Assembly (NCBI GenBank): GCA_046262175.1
Contig: JBHENF010000003.1
Location: 1-11,566 of the forward strand
Reading direction: 5' to 3'
DNA from: RYN-124 sp046262175
Lineage (GTDB): Bacteria > Actinomycetota > Actinomycetes > Mycobacteriales > SCTD01
Length of the DNA: 11,566 bases
Each line of letters starts with the position of its first letter. The first letter of the stretch is position 1. Positions 1-5,628 of the stretch are shown here, piece after piece. A model generated the notes under the pieces. It ran no database searches, was not told the origin of the DNA, and saw only the letters and a program-made list of their open reading frames with translations. A program made the translations under genes and the position numbers.

Positions 1-367
1 GCAACGCGTAGGCGTCGCGCAGCAGCACGGCGACCCGCTCCCGCTCCGGCAGCTGCTCGAGCGCTTCGGCGATCCGCTGCTGGTCCGCGTCGGCCGACAG
101 CAGACCGCCTCCGAGCGGCACCCCGGACGACCCACCGGCGACCCGTACGCCGAGCCCGCGCGCGCGCCCGAACCACCAGCCGACGAGGTCCGAGATGTTC
201 CGCTGGTCGCCGGCTGCCGTCTGCACGAGGTCGAGCGCGCTCGTCTCCACGACCTCCACCGCCGCGCCGGGTTCGCAGCCGAGGCGACGCAGGAAGTCGT
301 GGACCCGGTCGGCGTGGACCCGGACGGCAGCCGTCAGGTCCTCGGCCGAGATCCGCTGGTCCGACAC
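1..367 (-). CDS. RNA polymerase sigma factor (sigma-70/ECF-like), 5' part only
   Basis: The reverse strand reads from a GTG at 367 without a stop to the window edge, giving 122 codons beginning VSDQRISAEDLTAAVRVHAD. Residues about 8-90 look like a region 2 helix bundle (DLTAAVRVHADRVHDFLRRLG, then DLVGWWFGRARG). Residues about 105-122 (ALEQLPERERVAVLLRDAY) are the typical opening of sigma region 4, where LPxxERxVxLLRxxxG precedes the helix-turn-helix. The DNA-binding helix and C-terminus lie outside the window. The product would direct RNA polymerase to a subset of promoters; its anti-sigma partner and regulon cannot be inferred. The start is chosen because a TAnnnT hexamer lies 6 nt upstream; an AAGG 7 nt upstream is an alternative Shine-Dalgarno reading. 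It diverges from ltaE. The sigma-family call rests on the region 4 opening plus overall layout. Confidence 0.75.
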   Translation of the reverse strand, partial: MSDQRISAEDLTAAVRVHADRVHDFLRRLGCEPGAAVEVVETSALDLVQTAAGDQRNISDLVGWWFGRARGLGVRVAGGSSGVPLGGGLLSADADQQRIAEALEQLPERERVAVLLRDAYAL

Positions 368-384
368 GCCGATACCTTAGGTCG
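368..384. promoter_or_regulatory. Symmetric divergent -10 element between sigma factor and ltaE genes
   Basis: The 17 bp between the two start codons contain TACCTT at 373-378 on plus, and TAAGGT at 379-374 on minus, which together read TACCTTA. On each strand exactly 6 nt separate the TAnnnT hexamer from the start codon (ATG at 385, GTG at 367). Transcription from these hexamers would therefore begin at or next to the start codon, giving leaderless mRNAs both ways. No convincing -35 hexamer is visible on either strand. Inferred from spacing only. Confidence 0.5.
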
Positions 385-1374
385 ATGGGCCGAATCGACC
401 TGCGCAGCGACACCCTCACCAAGCCGACCGACGCCATGCGCGCCGCCATGGCGCGCGCCGACGTCGGTGATGACGTCTACGGCGAGGACCCGACGGTCAA
501 CGCGCTCGAGGAGCGCACCGCGGAGCTGTTCGGGCACGAGGCCGCGGTGTTCGTCCCGAGCGGCACGATGGGCAACCAGATCTGCCTGCGGCTGGTCTGC
601 CCGCCCGCGGACGAGCTGCTGTGCGACGCGGACGCGCACATCGTCACGTACGAGCACGGCGGCGCCGCCCAGCACGGCGGCATCCAGACCCGCACCGTGC
701 CCGGCGGGCTGATGGACCCGGCCGTCGTGGCGGCCGAGCTGCGGCCGGCCGGCTGGGGCACCGTCCCCACCCGCGCGGTCAGCGTGGAGCAGACGCACAA
801 CCGCGGCGGCGGCGCCGTCCACCCGCTCGAGACGCTGGTCGCGCTGCGCGAGCTCACCGCCCGGCACGGGGTCGCGCTGCACTGCGACGGCGCCCGCATC
901 TGGAACGCCTCCGTCGCCTCGGGCGTCTCCTTGGCGGCGTACGGCGCGCAGTTCGACAGCCTGTCGGTCTGCCTGAGCAAGGGGCTCGGCGCACCGGTCG
1001 GCTCCGTCGTCGTCACCGACGCGGCCCGCGCCGCGGAGGCCCGGGTGCTGCGCAAGCGGCTGGGCGGCGGCCTGCGGCAGGCCGGCATCCTCGCCGCAGC
1101 CGGGCTGCACGCGCTCGAGCACCACGTCGACCGGCTCGCCGACGACCACCGCCGGGCGCGCGTCATCGGCGAGCTGCTCGGCGTCGCCACCGAGACCAAC
1201 ATCGTCCCGGTGGAGGTGCCGGACGGACCGGAGCTGGCCGCGGCGGCCCGCGCCGAGGGCGTGCTGGTGTCGGTCGTCGGGCCGCGCAAGGTGCGGCTCG
1301 TCACGCACCTCGACGTCGACGACGATCAGGCGCAGCGGGCCGGCGAGGTGGTCGCGAAGCTGCTCGGCCGCTAG
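385..1374 (+). CDS. ltaE: Low-specificity L-threonine aldolase (PLP-dependent)
   Basis: This 329-residue protein has the length and motifs of the threonine aldolase / beta-eliminating lyase family (fold type I PLP enzymes), which cleave L-threonine or L-allo-threonine to glycine and acetaldehyde in the cytosol. Visible marks are the N-terminal IDLRSDTLTKPT signature (residues 4-15), GDDVYGEDPTVNALE (28-42), PSGTMGNQ (58-65, phosphate loop), EHGG with His91 stacking on PLP, HCDGARIWNA (166-175, Asp168 contacting the pyridine nitrogen) and the Schiff-base lysine K199 in CLSKGLGAPVGS. The ATG at 385 has no well-spaced Shine-Dalgarno but a TAnnnT hexamer 6 nt upstream, suggesting leaderless translation. 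Its stop is 12 bp from the stop of convergent aroF, with no terminator hairpin between them. Confidence 0.93.
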   Translation: MGRIDLRSDTLTKPTDAMRAAMARADVGDDVYGEDPTVNALEERTAELFGHEAAVFVPSGTMGNQICLRLVCPPADELLCDADAHIVTYEHGGAAQHGGIQTRTVPGGLMDPAVVAAELRPAGWGTVPTRAVSVEQTHNRGGGAVHPLETLVALRELTARHGVALHCDGARIWNASVASGVSLAAYGAQFDSLSVCLSKGLGAPVGSVVVTDAARAAEARVLRKRLGGGLRQAGILAAAGLHALEHHVDRLADDHRRARVIGELLGVATETNIVPVEVPDGPELAAAARAEGVLVSVVGPRKVRLVTHLDVDDDQAQRAGEVVAKLLGR

Positions 1375-1386
1375 ACCAACCTGCCG

Positions 1387-2403
1387 CTAGACGAGGCGGC
1401 GGCCGACCACCGGCGGCATCTCGCGGCAGGCCGCGGCGAGCTCGTCCAGCAGCTCCCCGTACAGCGCCTGCGGTCCGTCGCAGAGCGCGGCGGTCGGATC
1501 GGGGTGCACGTCCACGATGACGGCGTCCGCGCCGGCGCCGATCGCGGCGCGGGTCAGCGGCACGACGAGGTCGCGCTTGCCGCCCGAGTGCGACGGGTCG
1601 ACGACGACCGGCAGGTGCGACAGCGTGTGCACCATGGGGACGGCCGCGATGTCGAGGGTGTTGCGGGTGGCCGTCTCGAAGGTCCGGACGCCTCGCTCGC
1701 ACAGGACGATGTCGAGGTTGCCCCGCTGCGCGACGTACTCGGCCGCCATGAGCCACTCCTCGTAGGTCGCCGTCATGCCGCGCTTGAGCATCACCGGCTT
1801 GCCGGCCGAGCCGACCGCCTGCAGCAGCGCGAAGTTCTGCATGTTGCGGGTCCCGACCTGGAGCATGTCGGCGTACTCCGCGACGAGCGCCACGTCGTGC
1901 GCGTCGACCACCTCCGTGACGATCGGCAGGCCCGTCTCGTCGCGCACGTCGGCAAGGATCTGCAGGCCCTTCTCGCCCAGGCCCTGGAACGCGTACGGCG
2001 ACGTCCGCGGCTTGTACGCACCGCCGCGCAGCAGCGACGCCCCGGCCGCTTTCGCCATCTCGGCGGCGGCGAGCGTCTGCTCGGGCGTCTCCACCGCGCA
2101 CGGCCCGGCGATCAGCGTGAACGTGTCCGGCCCGATCGGCACGCCGCGCACCTGGATCGTCGTCGCCTCCGGGTGATGCTCGCGGCTGACGAGCTTGTAC
2201 GGCTTGGAGACCCGTACGACGTCCACGACGCCCGGCAGCGCGCGCAGGTTCAGCGCCTGGAACGCGGCGATGTCCCCGACCAGGCCGATGATGGTGCGCT
2301 GCACGCCACGGCTGATGAAGGCGGAGCCGCCGGCCGACTCGACGCGGGAGACGACGGCGTCCACCTCGTCGGGGGCGGCACCGGTACGCATGACGACGAC
2401 CAT
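1387..2403 (-). CDS. aroF: 3-deoxy-7-phosphoheptulonate (DAHP) synthase, class I-beta with N-terminal FXD domain
   Basis: This enzyme condenses phosphoenolpyruvate and erythrose 4-phosphate to DAHP, the first step of the shikimate pathway to Trp, Tyr and Phe. The 338 residues split into a ferredoxin-like regulatory domain (about 1-70, which in the Thermotoga enzyme mediates feedback inhibition by aromatic amino acids) and a TIM barrel (about 90-330). Motifs are IAGPCAVET with metal ligand C102, LLRGGAYKPRTSPYAFQG (124-141), VGTRNMQNF (183-191), MLKRG (205-209), VVVDPSHSGGKRD with H272, and VDVHPDPTAALCDG (297-310) with D309. The residue aligned with the usual third ligand Glu298 is Asp here. 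The ATG at 2403 has a Shine-Dalgarno AGAAGAGG (2418-2411) spaced 7 nt. A Trp/Tyr-rich leader ORF and a strong hairpin lie upstream, indicating attenuation control. Confidence 0.93.
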   Translation of the reverse strand: MVVVMRTGAAPDEVDAVVSRVESAGGSAFISRGVQRTIIGLVGDIAAFQALNLRALPGVVDVVRVSKPYKLVSREHHPEATTIQVRGVPIGPDTFTLIAGPCAVETPEQTLAAAEMAKAAGASLLRGGAYKPRTSPYAFQGLGEKGLQILADVRDETGLPIVTEVVDAHDVALVAEYADMLQVGTRNMQNFALLQAVGSAGKPVMLKRGMTATYEEWLMAAEYVAQRGNLDIVLCERGVRTFETATRNTLDIAAVPMVHTLSHLPVVVDPSHSGGKRDLVVPLTRAAIGAGADAVIVDVHPDPTAALCDGPQALYGELLDELAAACREMPPVVGRRLV

Positions 2404-2440
2404 CGGGAGACCTCTTCTACTGAGAAAGGGTGCGGGAACG

Positions 2441-2474
2441 CGAAGAGCCCCGGGCGCTGGCCCGGGGCTCTTCG
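2441..2474 (-). terminator. Perfect 14-bp hairpin upstream of aroF: probable attenuator terminator
   Basis: Two arms, CGAAGAGCCCCGGG and its exact complement, flank a 6-nt loop (CCAGCG on the minus strand). The 14 bp are perfectly paired and mostly G-C. The hairpin begins 16 nt after the stop of the Trp/Tyr leader ORF and ends 37 nt before the aroF start. No U-tract follows directly, only CGTTCCCGC and later CCCTTTCTC; this is common for proposed actinobacterial terminators but weakens the call. It could also end transcripts of the upstream Asp-box gene. Confidence 0.7.
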
Positions 2475-2490
2475 TACGGTCAGGAGTGCG

Positions 2491-2547
2491 TCAGACGGCA
2501 CCCGACCGGGAGTCCCGGGTCGGGTAGGCGTACCAGCTCTGAAGCAC
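2491..2547 (-). CDS. Aromatic leader peptide of aroF (18 aa)
   Basis: A short reverse-strand ORF begins with GTG at 2547 and ends with TGA at 2491. It encodes VLQSWYAYPTRDSRSGAV, with one Trp (codon 5) and two Tyr (codons 6 and 8) packed in four codons. Trp and Tyr are end products of the pathway that aroF opens. The ORF is followed within 16 nt by the 14-bp hairpin, as expected for a ribosome-stalling leader peptide that couples charged tRNA-Trp/tRNA-Tyr supply to aroF transcription. An in-frame TAG lies four codons upstream of the GTG, so no earlier start exists. The start lacks a Shine-Dalgarno, but TAGAGT (2559-2554) lies 6 nt upstream, consistent with a leaderless transcript starting at the GTG. 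Identity is inferred from position and codon content; I know of no family name for it. Confidence 0.72.
   Translation of the reverse strand: MLQSWYAYPTRDSRSGAV
2500..2525 (-). promoter_or_regulatory. Leader hairpin overlapping the aroF leader ORF (pause/anti-antiterminator candidate)
   Basis: Within the leader ORF, ACCCGACC (2525-2518) pairs with GGTCGGGT (2507-2500). GGG/CCC continue the stem around a 3-nt ACT loop, with one bulged C at 2517. The segment CCCGGGACTC (2519-2510) could instead pair, 9 of 10 positions, with GAGCCCCGGG (2470-2461), the 5' arm of the downstream 14-bp hairpin. A ribosome stalled at Trp5/Tyr6 would cover the left arm of the local stem and could favour this alternative, antiterminating fold. 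Pairing was found by eye; no energies were calculated. Confidence 0.5.
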
Positions 2548-2559
2548 GGACCGACTCTA
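2548..2559 (-). promoter_or_regulatory. -10 element for the aroF leader transcript, overlapping the upstream gene's stop codon
   Basis: TAGAGT at 2559-2554 fits the actinobacterial TAnnnT -10 pattern and lies exactly 6 nt before the leader GTG at 2547. Its first three bases are the TAG stop of the upstream secreted protein gene. No clear -35 is seen 17 nt further upstream, so this is a spacing-based prediction. Confidence 0.45.
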
Positions 2560-4014
2560 GCGCTTCCAGATGCGGCAGGCCGCGTCGAGCTTCTTCTGCT
2601 GGTCGGCGAACAGGCTCGGCCCGCACTCCTGCCGGACGATGAACCCGACGTTGGTGTTGTCGCCGTTGGCGCCGCTGTCCTCCTGCTTGTCGTACGTCAC
2701 GCCGTCGACGCAGCCGCGGTTAGGGGTGCAGCCGTCGGCGGCCATGACCATCACGCGGCCGAGCTTGTCGACGGTGATGCCGTTGAAGTCGTACAGGTTG
2801 CGGTGGTTGCAGGTGTTGCTCGTCTTGCGGATGCAGCCCACCTGCACCGGGAAGCGCTCGTCGTTCGTGACCTGCTGCGTGGTCCAGGTGCGGCCGCTGT
2901 CAGTCGTCGTCGAGACGTACATCTGCCAGGTGCCCTTGAACTTCGTGTTCTGCGCGTCGAGGTCACCGACGGGGCCGGTCTTGGAGCCGAGGTAGGCGAC
3001 GGCCGCGCGGCCAGGGCTGCCGCCGATGACGAGGGGGAACGCGGTGCTCTTGACGCCGGCGAGCTTGCCGACGTCGACCGACTTCGCCCAGTCGCCGCCC
3101 TTCTTCTTGACGGCCACCTTCATCTTGTCGGTGCCGTCGACGTACGCGAGGTACATCGTGTTGGCCTTGTCCGCCTCGACGTACGGGTCCATCCGGCCCC
3201 GGCTCGTGCTGTCCGGCACGGTCTCGAGCGTGAACGGCCCGGTGTTGTTGTCGCTGTTGAGGGCGACCCCCACCTTGCGCGTCTTGTCGTTGAGGGTCAG
3301 TGAGGTGCCGGCGCCGGCGAGGCAGCCCTTGTTGGGGATCATCGCGGTGCCGTCCTGGCGCACGTTGACGTGCCCGTGCAGTCCGCCGCAGGCGCCGAGC
3401 GGGCCGGCGCCGACCACGCTGTACATCGGCTTGGACGGGCCGTACGTCCGGCCGCCATCGGTGCTGATCGAGCAGAAGGAGGTCGCGATGTCCTGCGCGC
3501 AGTACCAGACCGCCTTGGGGTAGGTCGTCACCAGAGGCTTGTTGGTCGCGGCGTAAGGGCCGCCGCCGAGGGTCTGGTGGTCGACGCCGGAGGGGCCACC
3601 GCCCTGCGCGGGCTGCCAGCTCTCGCCGCCGTCGTCGCTGATGTCCATCAGGCTGGTCGCACCGGCGAGCTGGCTGACGATCACCCGGCCGTTCTCGCTG
3701 TCGCCCCAGATGATCGGGTCGAGCGTCGTGTACCTCGTCGTGATGCCGGGCGCCGGCGCCCACGTCGCGGTGCGGGCCGAGTTGTTGAAGGACACGACGT
3801 AGGGCGTGGTGTCGGCGATGATCATGGCGCGGCCGGTCTTCCAGTTGGCCGCGATCGTCGGCTCGACCGAGTTGTCGTAGGCCATCGTCGCTGAGGGCGG
3901 CGCCTCGTAGACCTGGTAGCCGGCGGCGGGAGAGGCACCCGCCGCGCCGGAGGTCGCCGCGACGACGGCGAGGCCACCGGCGGCGGCGAGGGCGTACAGG
4001 GGACGACGGGACAC
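2557..4014 (-). CDS. Secreted Asp-box (BNR/sialidase-family) beta-propeller protein
   Basis: The 485-residue product starts with a Sec signal peptide: SRRP, a hydrophobic stretch at about 7-24, then an Ala-rich region with a plausible cleavage site near residue 27 (GAAGAS). Three Asp-box motifs (S/T-x-D-x-G-x-T-W/Y) are visible at 126-133 (SDDGGESW), 184-191 (STDGGRTY) and 370-377 (TTDSGRTW). These are the turn motifs of sialidase-type beta-propellers. Ten cysteines (172, 181, 209, 231, 394, 402, 429, 435, 464, 480) suggest several disulfides, fitting an exported protein. Substrate and catalysis are not established: Asp-boxes also occur in non-enzymatic propellers, and I could not identify the sialidase Arg triad. 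The GTG at 4014 has GGAG (4025-4022) spaced 7 nt. The gene lies directly upstream of the aroF leader on the same strand. Confidence 0.8.
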   Translation of the reverse strand: MSRRPLYALAAAGGLAVVAATSGAAGASPAAGYQVYEAPPSATMAYDNSVEPTIAANWKTGRAMIIADTTPYVVSFNNSARTATWAPAPGITTRYTTLDPIIWGDSENGRVIVSQLAGATSLMDISDDGGESWQPAQGGGPSGVDHQTLGGGPYAATNKPLVTTYPKAVWYCAQDIATSFCSISTDGGRTYGPSKPMYSVVGAGPLGACGGLHGHVNVRQDGTAMIPNKGCLAGAGTSLTLNDKTRKVGVALNSDNNTGPFTLETVPDSTSRGRMDPYVEADKANTMYLAYVDGTDKMKVAVKKKGGDWAKSVDVGKLAGVKSTAFPLVIGGSPGRAAVAYLGSKTGPVGDLDAQNTKFKGTWQMYVSTTTDSGRTWTTQQVTNDERFPVQVGCIRKTSNTCNHRNLYDFNGITVDKLGRVMVMAADGCTPNRGCVDGVTYDKQEDSGANGDNTNVGFIVRQECGPSLFADQQKKLDAACRIWKR

Positions 4015-4129
4015 GTGGCTGCTCCGGGTGCTGGGGGACGTCCCTGACCTGTTCGACGCCTAGGGCTGTGCTCCTGCCCGGTTTCGGCCCGGTTGTCGGG
4101 CGGCTGCGGGCACGTTGCAGGATGGGCCG
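4015..4129. other. Divergent intergenic region between Asp-box protein and sulfite-oxidase-like genes
   Basis: These 115 bp separate two divergent GTG starts, so promoters for both genes should lie here. I see the minus-strand GGAG ribosome site and the plus-strand AGGA site, plus a short tandem repetition of GCCCGGTT (near 4077 and 4089) beside GTCGGGC. No convincing -35/-10 pair was found on either strand. Confidence 0.35.
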
Positions 4130-4759
4130 GTGACGTCCCCGTTCCGCCGGATCGGCGCGCGCAAGCGGGCCGAGGGCGTGCCGGCCGACCGGCTCCCGCC
4201 GGGGCAGTACATCCCGCGAGGCTGGCCCGTCCTGCATTACGGCCCGGTCCCGTCGTTCCACCCGGAGCGCTGGGACTTCCGGGTGTTCGGCGCCACGGCG
4301 GGCGAGAACGTCCAGCTGACCTGGCCGGAGGTGTCGGCGCTGCCGCGGACGGAGGTGGCCGCGGACTTCCACTGCGTGACGAAGTTCAGCGTCCTCGACA
4401 ACACGTGGACCGGGATCGCGACCGCGACCTTCCTCGAGCTCGCTCCGCCGGCGCCGGAGGTCACGCACGTACTGGTGTGGGCGGAGTACGGCTACAGCGC
4501 CAACATGACGCTGGCCGACTTCTCCTCCGCGCAGGCGCTGTTCGTCACGCACCGCAACGGCGAGGAGCTGACCCGCGAGCACGGCGCGCCGCTGCGGCTC
4601 GTCGTCCCGCACCTGTACGCGTGGAAGGGCCCCAAGTGGACCCGGGGCGTGGAGTACCTCACGGCGGACCGGCGCGGCTTCTGGGAGGACCGCGGCTACC
4701 ACAACGGGGCCGACCCGTGGCGCGAGCAGCGGTACTCCTACCAGGAGGACGAGGACTAG
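4130..4759 (+). CDS. Sulfite-oxidase-like molybdopterin-dependent oxidoreductase
   Basis: From the GTG at 4130 the product has 209 residues and corresponds to the molybdopterin-binding core of the sulfite oxidase/YedY (MsrP) superfamily. Typical stretches are RIGARKRAEGVPADRLPPGQ near the start, WPVLHYGPVPSF, WDFRVFG, LTWPEVSALP, then ADFHCVTKFSVLDNTWTG with C82 as the likely Mo-coordinating thiolate. Next come EYGYSANMTLAD and the C-terminal APLRLVVPHLYAWKGPKWTRGVEYL. There is no signal peptide, no heme domain and no dimerisation domain, so it is a short cytoplasmic-type member of unknown substrate. The start is set by AGGA seven nt upstream; an in-frame TTG at 4115 is less likely. Its stop overlaps the stop of the convergent EamA gene by 4 bp. 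No electron-transfer partner or molybdenum cofactor gene is nearby. Confidence 0.87.
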   Translation: MTSPFRRIGARKRAEGVPADRLPPGQYIPRGWPVLHYGPVPSFHPERWDFRVFGATAGENVQLTWPEVSALPRTEVAADFHCVTKFSVLDNTWTGIATATFLELAPPAPEVTHVLVWAEYGYSANMTLADFSSAQALFVTHRNGEELTREHGAPLRLVVPHLYAWKGPKWTRGVEYLTADRRGFWEDRGYHNGADPWREQRYSYQEDED

Positions 4760-5628
4760 ACCTCCAGGCGCTCGACGCGGCCTTCCGCTCCGCGCCGCGG
4801 CCCGACCTCGGTCAGCACCATCGCGGCCAGCACGAGCAGCGCGCCCAGCAGCGTGCGCGGTCCGAGTCGCTCGCCGGCAAGGCCGACCGCGAACAGCCCG
4901 CCGAACACGGGCTCCATCGTCATCACCACGGCCGCCCGCGTCGGGGGCAGGTGCGCCTGCGCCCAGGTCTGCACCACGAACGCCAGCGCCGTGGCCGCGA
5001 GGGCCGTGAGCAGCAGCGCACCCCAGACCCCGAGGTCCGGGGGCGCGGCCAGCCCGCCCGGGACCGCGACCAGGCCGCACAGCGCCGCGACCGTCAGCAG
5101 CTGCACCACCGCCAGCCCGTAGGCGTCGTACGAGGACGCCCACCGGCCGAGCCCGACGATGTGCAGCGCGAACGCGGCGGCGCAGCCCAGCGTCAGCAGC
5201 TCGCCGCCGCCGACCGTGAAGCCGCGCAACGACAGCAGTCCGAGCCCGACCGTCGCGAGCCCCACGGCCGCCCACGCGAGCCGGTCCGGCGCCTGCCGCA
5301 GCAGGACGGCGGCCCCGAGCGGCGTGAGCACCACGAACATGCCGGTGATGAAGCCGCTGACGGCAGCGGAGGTCGTCTGCAGGCCGAGCGTCTGCAGCAG
5401 GTAGCCGCCGCCGAGGGCCAGTCCGAGCAGCAGCCCGGCCCGGCGACCGCGCGCGGGTAAGGACGCACAGCTGCGTGGGCGCAGCAGCAGCATCGCGAGC
5501 GCCGCGAGCCCGAACCGCCAGGTGAGGAAGTCGGTGACCGGCATCCGCTCGACCGCGTCCTTCACGACGACGAACGTCGAGCCCCACACGGCCGTGACGG
5601 CGAGCAGGGCGAGGGTGGGCGCCCTCAC
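4756..5628 (-). CDS. EamA/DMT-family membrane transporter
   Basis: The 290-residue product shows ten hydrophobic segments arranged as two five-helix EamA repeats. The first repeat begins LALLAVTAVWGSTFVVVKDAV (typical VWGSTF motif), followed by FLTWRFGLAALAML, and the second repeat ends with VVMTMEPVFGGLFAV, the characteristic xEPV motif before helix 9. The family comprises drug/metabolite exporters of very varied substrates (amino acids, nucleotide precursors and others), so the cargo is unknown. The start GTG at 5628 overlaps the nfo stop (GTGA), with no separate Shine-Dalgarno, indicating translational coupling. This makes it the last gene of the LysM-kinase-nfo operon. The stop shares the palindrome CTAG (4756-4759) with the convergent sulfite-oxidase-like gene, so the operon's 3' end must be set inside or beyond that gene. 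Confidence 0.88.
   Translation of the reverse strand: MRAPTLALLAVTAVWGSTFVVVKDAVERMPVTDFLTWRFGLAALAMLLLRPRSCASLPARGRRAGLLLGLALGGGYLLQTLGLQTTSAAVSGFITGMFVVLTPLGAAVLLRQAPDRLAWAAVGLATVGLGLLSLRGFTVGGGELLTLGCAAAFALHIVGLGRWASSYDAYGLAVVQLLTVAALCGLVAVPGGLAAPPDLGVWGALLLTALAATALAFVVQTWAQAHLPPTRAAVVMTMEPVFGGLFAVGLAGERLGPRTLLGALLVLAAMVLTEVGPRRGAEGRVERLEV

Noticed and set aside
1375..1386. A terminator between convergent ltaE and aroF
   Set aside because: Only 12 bp separate the stops and no inverted repeat is present there.
2441..2474. The perfect inverted repeat as an insertion-sequence end or CRISPR-like unit
   Set aside because: It is a single compact hairpin with a 6-nt loop placed between a leader ORF and aroF; there is no second copy, transposase or spacer pattern.
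1504..3303. A 599-codon plus-strand open frame opposite aroF and the Asp-box gene
   Set aside because: It crosses the leader/attenuator and two well-recognised minus genes. The composition (runs of Arg, Asp, Val, His) is that of an antisense frame in GC-rich DNA.
4115..4129. An upstream TTG start for the sulfite-oxidase-like gene
   Set aside because: The GTG at 4130 has AGGA at a 7-nt spacing; the TTG has no Shine-Dalgarno and adds only five residues.
2963..5587. An 874-codon minus-strand open frame
   Set aside because: It runs through the EamA gene in another frame, antisense through the sulfite-oxidase-like gene, and through the Asp-box gene; Arg/Ala/Gly-rich with no recognisable domain.
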